Shown: positions 16,673 to 25,215 of the stretch, in pieces
Layout of the letters: the number at the start of each line of letters is the position of its first letter
Position numbering within the stretch: position 1 is the first letter of the stretch
Assembly (NCBI RefSeq): GCF_011074795.1
Contig: NZ_JAAMPF010000018.1
Location: 620,001 to 684,000, forward strand
Direction: 5' to 3'
DNA from: Marinobacter salicampi
GTDB taxonomy: Bacteria; Pseudomonadota; Gammaproteobacteria; Pseudomonadales; Oleiphilaceae
DNA length: 64,000 nt
Position numbers and translations under genes: made by a program
Notes under the pieces: generated by a model
Seen by the model: only the letters and a program-made list of their open reading frames with translations
Told to the model about the DNA's origin: nothing
Databases searched by the model: none

Positions 16673-18145
16673 ATGATCGAAGCACCCAGAATCAGTCGGG
16701 CAGACCTGGCTCGTCAACTTCGGGAGTTTGTTCATTCGGACTATGTTATTGCCGATGATGAGACCCTGAAGCCTTACGAATGCGACGGCCTGTCCATGTA
16801 CTGCGAGATGCCGATGATCGTGGTACTGCCGGAAACCGTGGCCCAGGTCCAGCAGATCATGCGCGTGTGCCATCAATACCAGGTGCCGGTCGTGGCCCGT
16901 GGTGCGGGCACCGGTCTGAGTGCCGGTGCCATGCCCCATGCTGAAGGTGTGGTGCTGTCTCTGGCCAAGTTCAACCGGATCCTGAGCATCGACTCCCAGG
17001 CCCGCTCGGCCCGTTTGCAGCCCGGCGTGCGCAACTTGGCCATCAGCGAGGAAGCCGCCCAGTACGGGCTTTACTATGGCCCGGACCCGTCCTCCCAGAT
17101 CGCCTGCACCATCGGCGGCAATGTGGCGGAAAATTCCGGTGGTGTGCACTGCCTGAAGTACGGCCTCACGGTTCACAACATCCTGAGCGTTGAAATGGTG
17201 ACCGTGGAAGGGGAGAAAATCACCCTCGGAAGCGACGGCCTCGATGCCTGCGGTATGGACCTCCTTGCCCTGATCACGGGCTCCGAAGGCCTGCTTGGCA
17301 TCATTACCGAGGTCCAGGTCAAACTGTTGCCCAAGCCGGAGAAAGCTCAGGTGGTCATGGCCGGTTTCGACAGTGTCCAGAACGCCGGTGATGCGGTGGG
17401 CGGCATCATTGCCCATGGCATCATTCCAGGCGGCCTTGAGATGATGGACGGCTTTGCCATCAGTGCCGCAGAGGACTTTGCCCAGGCCGGTTATCCCCGG
17501 GAGGCCCAGGCCCTGTTATTGTGCGAGGTGGACGGCACCAACGAGGAAGTCCAGGAACACATCGAGCAGACCGAAAGCCTGTTTCGCCAGTTCGGTGCCA
17601 CGTCGGTGCGCACCTCCCAGAGCGAGGAAGAGCGGGCCTTGCTGTGGAAAGGTCGCAAGTCGGCATTCCCGGCGGTTGGCCGCATATCTCCGGACTACTA
17701 CTGCATGGACGGCACCATTCCCCGGGGGCAACTGGCCCGGGTGCTGACCGAAATGCAGGAAATGTCGAGGCGCTTTGACCTGCGCGTGGCCAACGTCTTC
17801 CATGCTGGCGACGGCAATCTGCACCCGCTGATCCTGTTCGATGCCAATATACCCGGTGAGTTTGAGCGCACCGAAGCGTTCGGCAGTGCCATCCTCGAGC
17901 TTTGTGTGGAGGTGGGCGGCTGTATCACCGGTGAGCATGGGGTAGGGGTCGAGAAAATCCGCCAGATGGCTGTGCAGTTCGACGACCGGGAACTTGAGCA
18001 GTTTAATGCCCTGAAAGCAGCGTTTGACCCCAACGGCACCCTGAACCCCGGCAAGGGCGTACCGACCCTGCGACAATGCCAGGAGTACCGGGCCCTTGTA
18101 CGCAACCCGAACAGTATTTCTGAACCCAAGACAGCGGAAGCCTGA
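16673..18145 (+). CDS. glcD: Glycolate oxidase FAD subunit
   Basis: FAD-binding catalytic subunit of the membrane-associated glycolate oxidase complex, which oxidises glycolate (and D-lactate) to glyoxylate. 490 residues. The FAD-binding type 4 domain (about 40-220) includes VVARGAGTGLSAGAMPH and TIGGNVAENSGGVHCLKYG; the C-terminal FAD-oxidase domain ends near GEHGVGVEKIRQM and DPNGTLNPGK. Followed by glcE after a single base. Confidence 0.95.
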   Translation: MIEAPRISRADLARQLREFVHSDYVIADDETLKPYECDGLSMYCEMPMIVVLPETVAQVQQIMRVCHQYQVPVVARGAGTGLSAGAMPHAEGVVLSLAKFNRILSIDSQARSARLQPGVRNLAISEEAAQYGLYYGPDPSSQIACTIGGNVAENSGGVHCLKYGLTVHNILSVEMVTVEGEKITLGSDGLDACGMDLLALITGSEGLLGIITEVQVKLLPKPEKAQVVMAGFDSVQNAGDAVGGIIAHGIIPGGLEMMDGFAISAAEDFAQAGYPREAQALLLCEVDGTNEEVQEHIEQTESLFRQFGATSVRTSQSEEERALLWKGRKSAFPAVGRISPDYYCMDGTIPRGQLARVLTEMQEMSRRFDLRVANVFHAGDGNLHPLILFDANIPGEFERTEAFGSAILELCVEVGGCITGEHGVGVEKIRQMAVQFDDRELEQFNALKAAFDPNGTLNPGKGVPTLRQCQEYRALVRNPNSISEPKTAEA

Positions 18146-18146
18146 T

Positions 18147-19205
18147 ATGGCCGATATTTCCCAACGCCTTCAGGATGAAGTCCTGGCGGCGCTTAACGAA
18201 AGCCGCCCGCTGAAGATCGTCGGTGGCGGTAGTAAACAGTTTATGGGGCGCCCGGTAGAGGGCACCGAACTGAACGTGGGCGAGCATACCGGTATTGTTC
18301 AGTACCAGCCCGTTGAGCTGGTAATGACAGCGAGGGCCGGCACCCCCCTGAAGGAGCTGGAAGCCGCTTTGGCAGAGAACAACCAGATGCTGGCCTTCGA
18401 GCCGCCCTATTTCAGTGACCAGGCCACCATCGGTGGCACCCTGGCCTGCAACCAGTCCGGCCCCGGCCGACCCTGGACGGGCTCGGTGCGTGATCACGTA
18501 CTGGGTGTGCGGCTGATCAACGGCCGTGGGGAACATCTTCGCTTTGGCGGCCAGGTCATGAAAAATGTGGCGGGCTATGACGTGTCCCGGCTCCAGGCTG
18601 GCGCCCTGGGCACCCTCGGGTTGATCACTGAAGTGAGTCTGAAAGTGATGCCGAAACCGGCGGCCACCGTCACCCTGGTCCAGGACATGGCCCTGGATGA
18701 AGTCATCCCGTACATGAACGCCCGCGCGGCTGAGCCCAAACCTCTGACCGCGGCCTGCTGGCTTGACGACCGACTTTACTTGCGGCTGTCGGGGGCCCGT
18801 TCGGCGGTCGACGCCACCGCTGCCCAGTGGCAGGGCGAACAGTACGAAGACGCCGAGGCGTTCTGGGCCGGCTTGCGCGACCAGAAGCTCGACTTCTTCA
18901 ATGACGACAAACCGCTGTGGCGTTTTTCAGTGAATTCCACCGCACCCAACCCGGGCCTGGACGGTGACTGGCTGGTGGACTGGGGCGGTGCTCAGCGCTG
19001 GTACCAGGGCGATGGCGAGCTGGCCCACATGGAGGAGCTGGCGGCCCGGGCAGGGGGACAGGTGAGCCTGTTCCGAGGTGGCGACCGCAGTGGTGAAGTC
19101 ATGCAAAGCCAGCCCGCTGCCCTGAAAGCCATTCAGCAGCGCCTTAAGCGTTCATTTGATCCGGAGGCCATCTTCAACCCTGGCCGTCTATACACCTGGA
19201 TGTAA
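18147..19205 (+). CDS. glcE: Glycolate oxidase FAD-binding subunit GlcE
   Basis: Second FAD-binding subunit of glycolate oxidase, 352 residues from the ATG at 18147 (MADISQRLQDE), which directly follows the glcD stop. FAD-binding type 4 motifs are visible in VGGGSKQFMGRPVEG, TIGGTLACNQSGPGRPW and MKNVAGYDVSRLQAGALG. It is shorter than GlcD, as usual. A longer open frame starting at 18096 inside glcD is not needed. Confidence 0.94.
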   Translation: MADISQRLQDEVLAALNESRPLKIVGGGSKQFMGRPVEGTELNVGEHTGIVQYQPVELVMTARAGTPLKELEAALAENNQMLAFEPPYFSDQATIGGTLACNQSGPGRPWTGSVRDHVLGVRLINGRGEHLRFGGQVMKNVAGYDVSRLQAGALGTLGLITEVSLKVMPKPAATVTLVQDMALDEVIPYMNARAAEPKPLTAACWLDDRLYLRLSGARSAVDATAAQWQGEQYEDAEAFWAGLRDQKLDFFNDDKPLWRFSVNSTAPNPGLDGDWLVDWGGAQRWYQGDGELAHMEELAARAGGQVSLFRGGDRSGEVMQSQPAALKAIQQRLKRSFDPEAIFNPGRLYTWM

Positions 19206-19218
19206 CAGCAGGAACAGC

Positions 19219-20430
19219 ATGCAGACCAACCTAGTTCAGCAATTCAAGAATACCCCGGAGGGCCAGGAGGCCGAGGCCATCCTGCGCAGCTGCGTACATT
19301 GCGGCTTCTGTACCGCCACTTGTCCCACCTACCAGGAGCTCAACGACGAGCGCGACGGCCCGAGGGGCCGTATCTACCTGATGAAGGAGTTCCTGGAAGG
19401 TAACGAGATCACGGAAAAAACCCAGACTCACCTGGACCGCTGCCTGACCTGCCGTGCCTGTGAGACCACCTGTCCCTCGGGCGTCGAATACGGCCGCCTG
19501 GTGGATATTTCCAGGGGTTTCATGGAAGAGGTTCTGGAGCGGCCAGCCAAGGATCGATGGTTACGCTGGGGCCTGCGCAAGGTGCTGCCGCGGCCGAGTC
19601 TGTTTGGCTTCCTGCTGCGTCTTGGCCAGACGTTCCAGCCGGTGCTTCCGGGCGCCCTGCGCACCAAGGTACCGCCAAGGCGCAAGGCCGGGCCCTGGCC
19701 CAGGAGCTACCACCCCCGTGTGGTGCTGGCACTGGCGGGCTGCGTGCAACCCTCGGCAACGCCGGACACCAACGCCGCCACGGCACGGGTTCTGGACCGC
19801 CTTGGTATCAGTCTGGTGGAAGCGCCAGAAGCTGGCTGCTGTGGTGCGGTGAGCTACCACTTGTCGGCCCACGACGAAGGCCTGGACTACATGCGCAGGA
19901 ACATCGACGCCTGGTGGCCGTCTATCGAGGCGGGTGCCGAAGCGATCGTGATGACCGCCTCAGGCTGCGGTGCCATGGTGCAGGACTATGGCCATCTGCT
20001 GCGTCACGACCCCGTTTACGCTGCCAAGGCCAAGCGGGTCAGTGATCTGACCCAGGACCTGGGCCAGTTTCTTTTGAAGGAGGATGTGGCCAAACTCAAA
20101 CCGGCTTCCAATAACAACGGCAAGGTCGCCTTTCACTGCCCCTGCACGCTTCAGCATGCGATGAAACAGAGCGGCGTGGTGGAGCAGGTATTGCGCAAAG
20201 CCGGGGTCGAACTGGCCCAGACCAGGGACAAGCACCTGTGTTGCGGCTCGGCCGGCACCTATTCGGTTACCCAGCCCGAGTTGAGCCAGAAGTTGCTGAG
20301 CAACAAACTGGCCGCATTAACCATCGATCAGCCGGACCGGATAGCCACCGCCAACATCGGTTGCCAGCTTCACCTGGGCACCAAAGCCCAGGTGCCCGTC
20401 CAGCACTGGATTGAGCTTCTCGACGAGTAA
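19219..20430 (+). CDS. glcF: Glycolate oxidase iron-sulfur subunit
   Basis: Electron-transfer subunit of glycolate oxidase, 403 residues. Two [4Fe-4S] motifs are present: C25-x2-C28-x2-C31-x3-C35-P and C75-x2-C78-x2-C81-x3-C85-P. The C-terminal half has two CCG domains (AGCCGAVSYHLS and HLCCGSAGTYSV). ATG at 19219, 13 bp after glcE. Last gene of the operon; no glcB (malate synthase) or glcA permease follows. Confidence 0.95.
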   Translation: MQTNLVQQFKNTPEGQEAEAILRSCVHCGFCTATCPTYQELNDERDGPRGRIYLMKEFLEGNEITEKTQTHLDRCLTCRACETTCPSGVEYGRLVDISRGFMEEVLERPAKDRWLRWGLRKVLPRPSLFGFLLRLGQTFQPVLPGALRTKVPPRRKAGPWPRSYHPRVVLALAGCVQPSATPDTNAATARVLDRLGISLVEAPEAGCCGAVSYHLSAHDEGLDYMRRNIDAWWPSIEAGAEAIVMTASGCGAMVQDYGHLLRHDPVYAAKAKRVSDLTQDLGQFLLKEDVAKLKPASNNNGKVAFHCPCTLQHAMKQSGVVEQVLRKAGVELAQTRDKHLCCGSAGTYSVTQPELSQKLLSNKLAALTIDQPDRIATANIGCQLHLGTKAQVPVQHWIELLDE

Positions 20431-20439
20431 ACTGCGCCC

Positions 20440-20479
20440 AGGCCACTGATTCGCCTCCTTAGCTGGGGATCAGTGGCCT
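20440..20479. terminator. Shared hairpin between glcF and the SBF transporter
   Basis: Perfect 11-bp stem AGGCCACTGAT/ATCAGTGGCCT with an 18-base loop in the gap between convergent genes. The right arm covers the stop codon of the minus-strand transporter gene (20470-20472). The T-run is poor on both sides, so the strength as a terminator is uncertain. Confidence 0.55.
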
Positions 20480-21462
20480 TGCTGGCTTTCGCCCGGGGCG
20501 TCGGCCGGAATCCGACGGTCATAGTATCTGGCCAGAAAAGCGCCGACGAAAATCTGGATCTGGTTGTAGCACATGATTGGCAACACAATCATGCCGAAGC
20601 CGGGGTGACCGGCGAACAGCACCTTGGCCATGGGCAGTCCCGACGCCAGACTCTTCTTGGAACCACAGAACACCACCGCCGCTTCATCGGCAAGCGGCAG
20701 GCCGATCCGCCGCGCCACCACCTGGCTCAGCAGGATCACCACAAACAGCAGCAAAAAGCACAGGGCAATGGTCAGCAGCACCGAGGCCAAAGGCAGCTTT
20801 TGCCATAGGCCACTGGCCACCGACTGGGAGAATGCCGAGTAGACAATCAGCACAATAACGCCCTGGTCGTACTTTGACAGTAGCGGCCGGTAGCGGTCGA
20901 TTTGCCTGATCAATAGCGGCCGCAGGGCATGACCGATAAAGAACGGTGCCAGTAACTGGAGCACTATATCCCTCAGGGCTTCGGCGACGTTGAAACCGCC
21001 ACCGGCGGTGCTTGCCAGCAGCAGAAGCAGAAAGGGCGTCAGCATCATACCGAAGACGTTTGACGCGGCGGCACTGCAGATGGCCGCCGGCACATTACCC
21101 CGGGCCATGGCAGTGAAGGCGATGGACGAGGTCACCGCCGAGGGCAGCACCCCCAGATAGAGAAAACCCAGCGCCAGGTCCGCCGGCATCCACTGGGTAG
21201 GGGCAAGGGTGACAGGTAGTACCAGTATCGGAAAGACCACAAAGGTCATGGCCGTAATAATGATGTGCAGGCGCCAGTGGCTGGCGCCGTCGACGATCTG
21301 CTTGCGGGAAAGTACCGCACCATGGAAGAAAAACAGCAGTGCCACCGCCAGCGTGCTGACCGTACTGAGGCCTTCGGCCGCCTGACCAGTCACCGGCGCC
21401 AGGGTGGCGATGACGATGGCTGCAATCATCAGCACAGTGAACAGATTAACGGGCAGGCGCAT
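20470..21462 (-). CDS. SBF-like (bile acid:Na+ symporter family, YfeH type) transporter
   Basis: About 330 residues with roughly ten membrane helices, beginning MRLPVNLFTVLMIAAIVIAT. It resembles the YfeH-like branch of the bile acid:sodium symporter superfamily, with GSKKSLASGLPMAKVLF near the C-terminus. The start at 21462 has a strong GAGGAGG site; the start lies inside the last codons of the upstream GntR gene (17-bp overlap), so the two are coupled. The substrate is unknown; small organic anions are possible. Confidence 0.82.
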   Translation of the reverse strand: MRLPVNLFTVLMIAAIVIATLAPVTGQAAEGLSTVSTLAVALLFFFHGAVLSRKQIVDGASHWRLHIIITAMTFVVFPILVLPVTLAPTQWMPADLALGFLYLGVLPSAVTSSIAFTAMARGNVPAAICSAAASNVFGMMLTPFLLLLLASTAGGGFNVAEALRDIVLQLLAPFFIGHALRPLLIRQIDRYRPLLSKYDQGVIVLIVYSAFSQSVASGLWQKLPLASVLLTIALCFLLLFVVILLSQVVARRIGLPLADEAAVVFCGSKKSLASGLPMAKVLFAGHPGFGMIVLPIMCYNQIQIFVGAFLARYYDRRIPADAPGESQQGH

Positions 21463-22135
21463 CGGCGGCCTCCTCAAGGGCTTTCAGGCTGGGCAATAAC
21501 AGCTGCCGGCTGAGGTGTTGCGCCGCATTGGCGTCCTGATGCTCTATGGCCGCCAGCAGCGCTTCGTGATCAGCCTGGCTGGGTTCCGGCAGGTTCTGGT
21601 CCTGCTCGGTTCGCCTGATGGTCTCCCGGACGCTGTCGGCAAAATAATTGTAGAGCTCGAGCAGGGCCTGGTTGCCGGAGGCCTCGATCACCGCGTGATG
21701 AAAACGCTGGTCCCAGTGAACTTTGGTGTCCAGGTCGGCTGCGGTGCCACGGGCCGCCAGGGCCTGCCTCATGGTTTCAAGCTGGCGGGCGTCCCGTCGT
21801 TGGGCCGCGAACCGGGCGGCTTCAGATTCCAGCATCAGCCGGACCTCGAGCTGGTCCTGGATGGCGGTGCGGCGCAGGCGCCGGAACATCTCGCCGGCGT
21901 CACGGTTAGCCCTCACGTAAGTGCCGTCGCCCTGACGGGTTTCCAGCATGCCGCCATGGGCGAGTACCCGCACCGCTTCCCTTACGGTATTACGGCTGAC
22001 GCCAAGACTCTCCGCCAGCGCTGCCTCCACCGGCAGACGGTCGCCCACCGCCCAGCGGCCGGCCTCGATTTCTCCCTGTAGTTTGGTGATAGCCGTCTCC
22101 ACCAGTGAGCCCCGGGTTAGCTTGTCCAATGCCAT
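21446..22135 (-). CDS. GntR-family (FCD) transcriptional regulator
   Basis: About 229 residues from the ATG at 22135 (MALDKLTRGS). N-terminal winged helix (LPVEAALAESLGVSRNTVREAVRVLAHGGML, quoted in parts: VEAALAESLGVSRNTVREA) and FCD ligand domain with the metal-binding-type His in HWDQRFHHAVIEASGN. It is the first gene of a two-gene unit with the SBF transporter, which it probably controls in response to that substrate. A direct repeat of CCAATCA lies just upstream. Confidence 0.85.
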   Translation of the reverse strand: MALDKLTRGSLVETAITKLQGEIEAGRWAVGDRLPVEAALAESLGVSRNTVREAVRVLAHGGMLETRQGDGTYVRANRDAGEMFRRLRRTAIQDQLEVRLMLESEAARFAAQRRDARQLETMRQALAARGTAADLDTKVHWDQRFHHAVIEASGNQALLELYNYFADSVRETIRRTEQDQNLPEPSQADHEALLAAIEHQDANAAQHLSRQLLLPSLKALEEAADAPAR

Positions 22136-22144
22136 AGCAGATAT

Positions 22145-22161
22145 CCAATCAACCAATCATA
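22145..22161 (-). promoter_or_regulatory. Possible -10 and direct repeat upstream of the GntR gene
   Basis: CCAATCA occurs twice (22145-22151 and 22153-22159), spaced 8 bp, just before the regulator start. A -10-like TATGAT on the minus strand (22156-22161) overlaps the distal copy; no convincing -35 is seen. Possible autoregulatory site; weak evidence. Confidence 0.3.
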
Positions 22162-22278
22162 GGATGAATATACCCGCGATCTCTTTTGATGGCCACCTTG
22201 TGGTGCACCACGCCCTGAACGAGGGTCCCGACTGGCCCATGCCGTTTCACGGGCGCGGGCCGATTCAGTCAGGGCGTT

Positions 22279-24996
22279 TCAGTCATGGCTTTGCTTGCGT
22301 CGCCAGAATAACTTTTCCAGCTCGATCAGCAGGAAAATGGTTATGCCTGCGGCCCAGATGAGTCCCCAGTGGGTGAGGGTGAGCGAAGCGCTCTCGAACA
22401 GATACTGCATGGGGCCGAGATAGGTCCAGGCCAGTTGCAGGACAACCACCAGGCCGATCGCCATCAATACCAGCCGGCTACCAAACAGGCCCTTGAAGGA
22501 AAGTGCGTTGGTCAGGGAGCGACGGGTATTCAGCAAGTAGACAATTTCCCCCACCACCAACATGTTGACCGCAGCGGAGCGCGAAAGCTCCTCGGACGCA
22601 CCCTGGGCCTGCAGCCACATGAACAGGCCATAGACCGGAGCCACCAGCAGCACGGCCACAAAGACCACCCGCCATAGCAGGAACAGGTTGAGAATGGGTT
22701 CGTGGGGATCTCGTGGTGGACGCCGCATGATGTCATCCTCTGCGGGTTCGAATGCCAGAGACAGGCCCAGGGTGACTGCCGTTACCATGTTTACCCAGAG
22801 AATCTGAACCGGCGTTATGGGCAGCAGGGTGCCGCCCAGAACCGCAATGAGAATCGCGAGGCTCTCAGCACCATTGGTTGGCAGCAGAAAGGTGATGGTT
22901 TTACGGATATTGTCGTAAATCCGCCGGCCTTCTTCCACTGCGTTCACGATGGAGGCAAAGTTGTCATCCGCCAGCACCATCTCGGCGGCTTCCTTGGATG
23001 CCTCGCTGCCCTGGATGCCCATGGCGACGCCGATGTCGGCGCGCTTGAGGGCCGGCGCATCGTTGACACCATCCCCCGTCATGGCACAGACCTGGTCCCT
23101 GGACTGGATCGCTTCCACCAGCCTGAGCTTGTGCTCGGGGGCGGCCCTGGCGAAGACGTTGACCTCCATGACACGGTCCCGAAGGTCCTCGTCCGAGGTG
23201 TCCTCAATATCCTGGCCGGTCATGGCTTCGCCGCCTTCACCCAACCCCATCTGGTCACCAATAGCCTTGGCGGTGAGGGCGTGGTCACCGGTAACCATCT
23301 TCACCTGTATACCGGCATCGAGACATTCTTTGACAGAGTCCACGGCACTTTCCCGGGCAGGGTCCAGCATGCCCACCAGCCCCAACAGCACCAAGCCCTG
23401 TTCCACCTCGTTCTCGTCCAGGGTGTCACCTTGCCCGGCGGCGCGGCGGGCAAGCGCCAGCACTCGCAAGCCGCGGGAAGACAGCTCTTCGATGCGGCTG
23501 TTCCAGTAGTCTTTGTCGATGTCCTGCTCGCCATCGTCGCTGTCGGCCTTGTCACACATGTCGAGCAAGACATCGGGGGCGCCTTTCAGGTGCACAACCC
23601 GGTCGCCATCGTTTTTGGGCTCATCCAGGGTGGCCATGTATTTGCGCTCGGATTCAAAAGGTATGACGTCAACCCGCCGGTAGCTTTCGCGGATATCGTC
23701 TGAACCCTCTCCGGCTTTGTCAGCCAACACTAGAAGGGCACCCTCGGTCGGGTCACCCTCTACGGTCCAGGCGCCGTCCTCTTCCTTCAGCTGGGAATCA
23801 TTGCAGAGGACCCCGGCAACAAGGAATCGTTGCAGAGCTTCAGAATCGGTAGGGTCTGAGCTGTCGTCGTCCTTGTCATCCCGTGTCAGCTCGCCCTCAG
23901 GATCAAATCCCGTGCCACTCACTTCCACATTCAGGCCTGCCATGGCGATGGCGCTGACGGTCATTTCATTGCGGGTGAGTGTGCCTGTTTTATCGGTGAA
24001 GATGGTGGATACCGAGCCGAGAGTCTCCACGGCCGCAAGCTGGCGGACAATGGCGTTGCGCTTGGCCATGGCCTGAACACCCAGGGCCAGGGTTACCGTA
24101 ACAATGGCTGGCAAGCCCTGGGGAATGGCCGCCACCGCAAGCCCGACCCCAGCCATGAACATGTCTTCCAGGCCGCGGCCGTGAACCAGCACACCAAAAG
24201 CACCCATGGCGGCAGCAACAGCAAGGATGCCGGCTGCCAGTACCTTGCCGAAATGGTCCAGTTGCTTCTGCAGCGGTGCCTGCATCTGCTCGACGTTCTC
24301 GATCATCTCGGAAATATGGCCGATCTCGGTGTCCATCGCCGTTGCAACCACCAGGCCTTCGCAGGAACCATGAACACACAGCGTGCTGGCAAAGGCCATG
24401 CTCGTCCGATCCCCCAGATCGGCATCTTCCTCCACCGGATCCGTACTCTTGTCGACTGGTTCCGACTCGCCCGTTAAAGGTGCTTCTTCAGTACGAAACT
24501 GCTTGGCAGACAACAGCCGAATGTCGGCGGGAACCCGGTCGCCGCTTTCCAGCAGAACAATGTCACCCGGTACCAGGTCTTCAGCCGGCACCGTCTGCTT
24601 CTTGCCGTCGCGCTTGACGGTGGCTTCCGGCGACAGCATGCCCTTGATGCTCTGCAGGGCCTTCTCCGCCTTGGCCTCCTGGAAGAACCCGATGGCAGCA
24701 TTGATGATAACCACCGCAAAGATCGCGCCGGCGTCCACCCAGCGACCCATGGCCCCCGCAGTTACACCGGCGATCAGGAGGATGATGATGAGAACGTTAT
24801 TGAACTGGTCCAGCAGGCGCAGCCACCAGGGTCTGCCTTCCTCGGCCTGCAATTCGTTGGGGCCATGCTCCTTCAACAGGTCCGCCGCCTGTTTGTCGCT
24901 CAGGCCTTGGTCCGAGCTATTGAGCTTCTCAAGGGCATCGTCAGCCGAAAGTGAATGCCATGGGGTACGCTGCTGATCCGATTTGTCTTCCGACAT
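22279..24996 (-). CDS. P2-type cation-transporting ATPase
   Basis: 905-residue P-type ATPase with an N-terminal cation-ATPase domain, actuator motif LTGES (T175-S178), phosphorylation site D335 in TDKTGTLT, and hinge MTGDGVNDAP. Domain order matches Ca2+/other P2 pumps. Ion-site positions differ from the SERCA pattern: helix 4 reads PQGLP (Q293 in place of the Glu), and helix 6 reads NMVTA (N736, T739, A740, with Ala where SERCA has Asp). Helix 5 N708 and E711 are kept. Transported ion therefore uncertain. Monocistronic by spacing. Confidence 0.9.
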   Translation of the reverse strand: MSEDKSDQQRTPWHSLSADDALEKLNSSDQGLSDKQAADLLKEHGPNELQAEEGRPWWLRLLDQFNNVLIIILLIAGVTAGAMGRWVDAGAIFAVVIINAAIGFFQEAKAEKALQSIKGMLSPEATVKRDGKKQTVPAEDLVPGDIVLLESGDRVPADIRLLSAKQFRTEEAPLTGESEPVDKSTDPVEEDADLGDRTSMAFASTLCVHGSCEGLVVATAMDTEIGHISEMIENVEQMQAPLQKQLDHFGKVLAAGILAVAAAMGAFGVLVHGRGLEDMFMAGVGLAVAAIPQGLPAIVTVTLALGVQAMAKRNAIVRQLAAVETLGSVSTIFTDKTGTLTRNEMTVSAIAMAGLNVEVSGTGFDPEGELTRDDKDDDSSDPTDSEALQRFLVAGVLCNDSQLKEEDGAWTVEGDPTEGALLVLADKAGEGSDDIRESYRRVDVIPFESERKYMATLDEPKNDGDRVVHLKGAPDVLLDMCDKADSDDGEQDIDKDYWNSRIEELSSRGLRVLALARRAAGQGDTLDENEVEQGLVLLGLVGMLDPARESAVDSVKECLDAGIQVKMVTGDHALTAKAIGDQMGLGEGGEAMTGQDIEDTSDEDLRDRVMEVNVFARAAPEHKLRLVEAIQSRDQVCAMTGDGVNDAPALKRADIGVAMGIQGSEASKEAAEMVLADDNFASIVNAVEEGRRIYDNIRKTITFLLPTNGAESLAILIAVLGGTLLPITPVQILWVNMVTAVTLGLSLAFEPAEDDIMRRPPRDPHEPILNLFLLWRVVFVAVLLVAPVYGLFMWLQAQGASEELSRSAAVNMLVVGEIVYLLNTRRSLTNALSFKGLFGSRLVLMAIGLVVVLQLAWTYLGPMQYLFESASLTLTHWGLIWAAGITIFLLIELEKLFWRRKQSHD

Positions 24997-25215
24997 GAAG
25001 CTTAAACCTCCCTGTAAAGCAGACGTCCTGGCAGCCCACGTCTGCTGGCTGAAACTTCTTTCAGTGCTGCCTGGGGGCTGACTAACAGCCGTGTTGAGTC
25101 AGGTTATCGGGCAGTAGAGTATTTAAAGTACAGCTATAGACTGGATAAAAACAGAACGTATGGCAAGCCGGTCCAGGTTGAGAAAGGGTTGTGATCAAGG
25201 CCCCAGGCCGTTGCT

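Noticed and set aside
22164-22361. Short + frame starting at an ATG near 22164, as a truncated gene divergent from the GntR gene
   Set aside because: It runs into the end of the ATPase gene and matches no family I know; no ribosome site.
22702-23703. 333-residue open frame opposite the P-type ATPase
   Set aside because: Shadow of a gene with all P-type motifs on the other strand.
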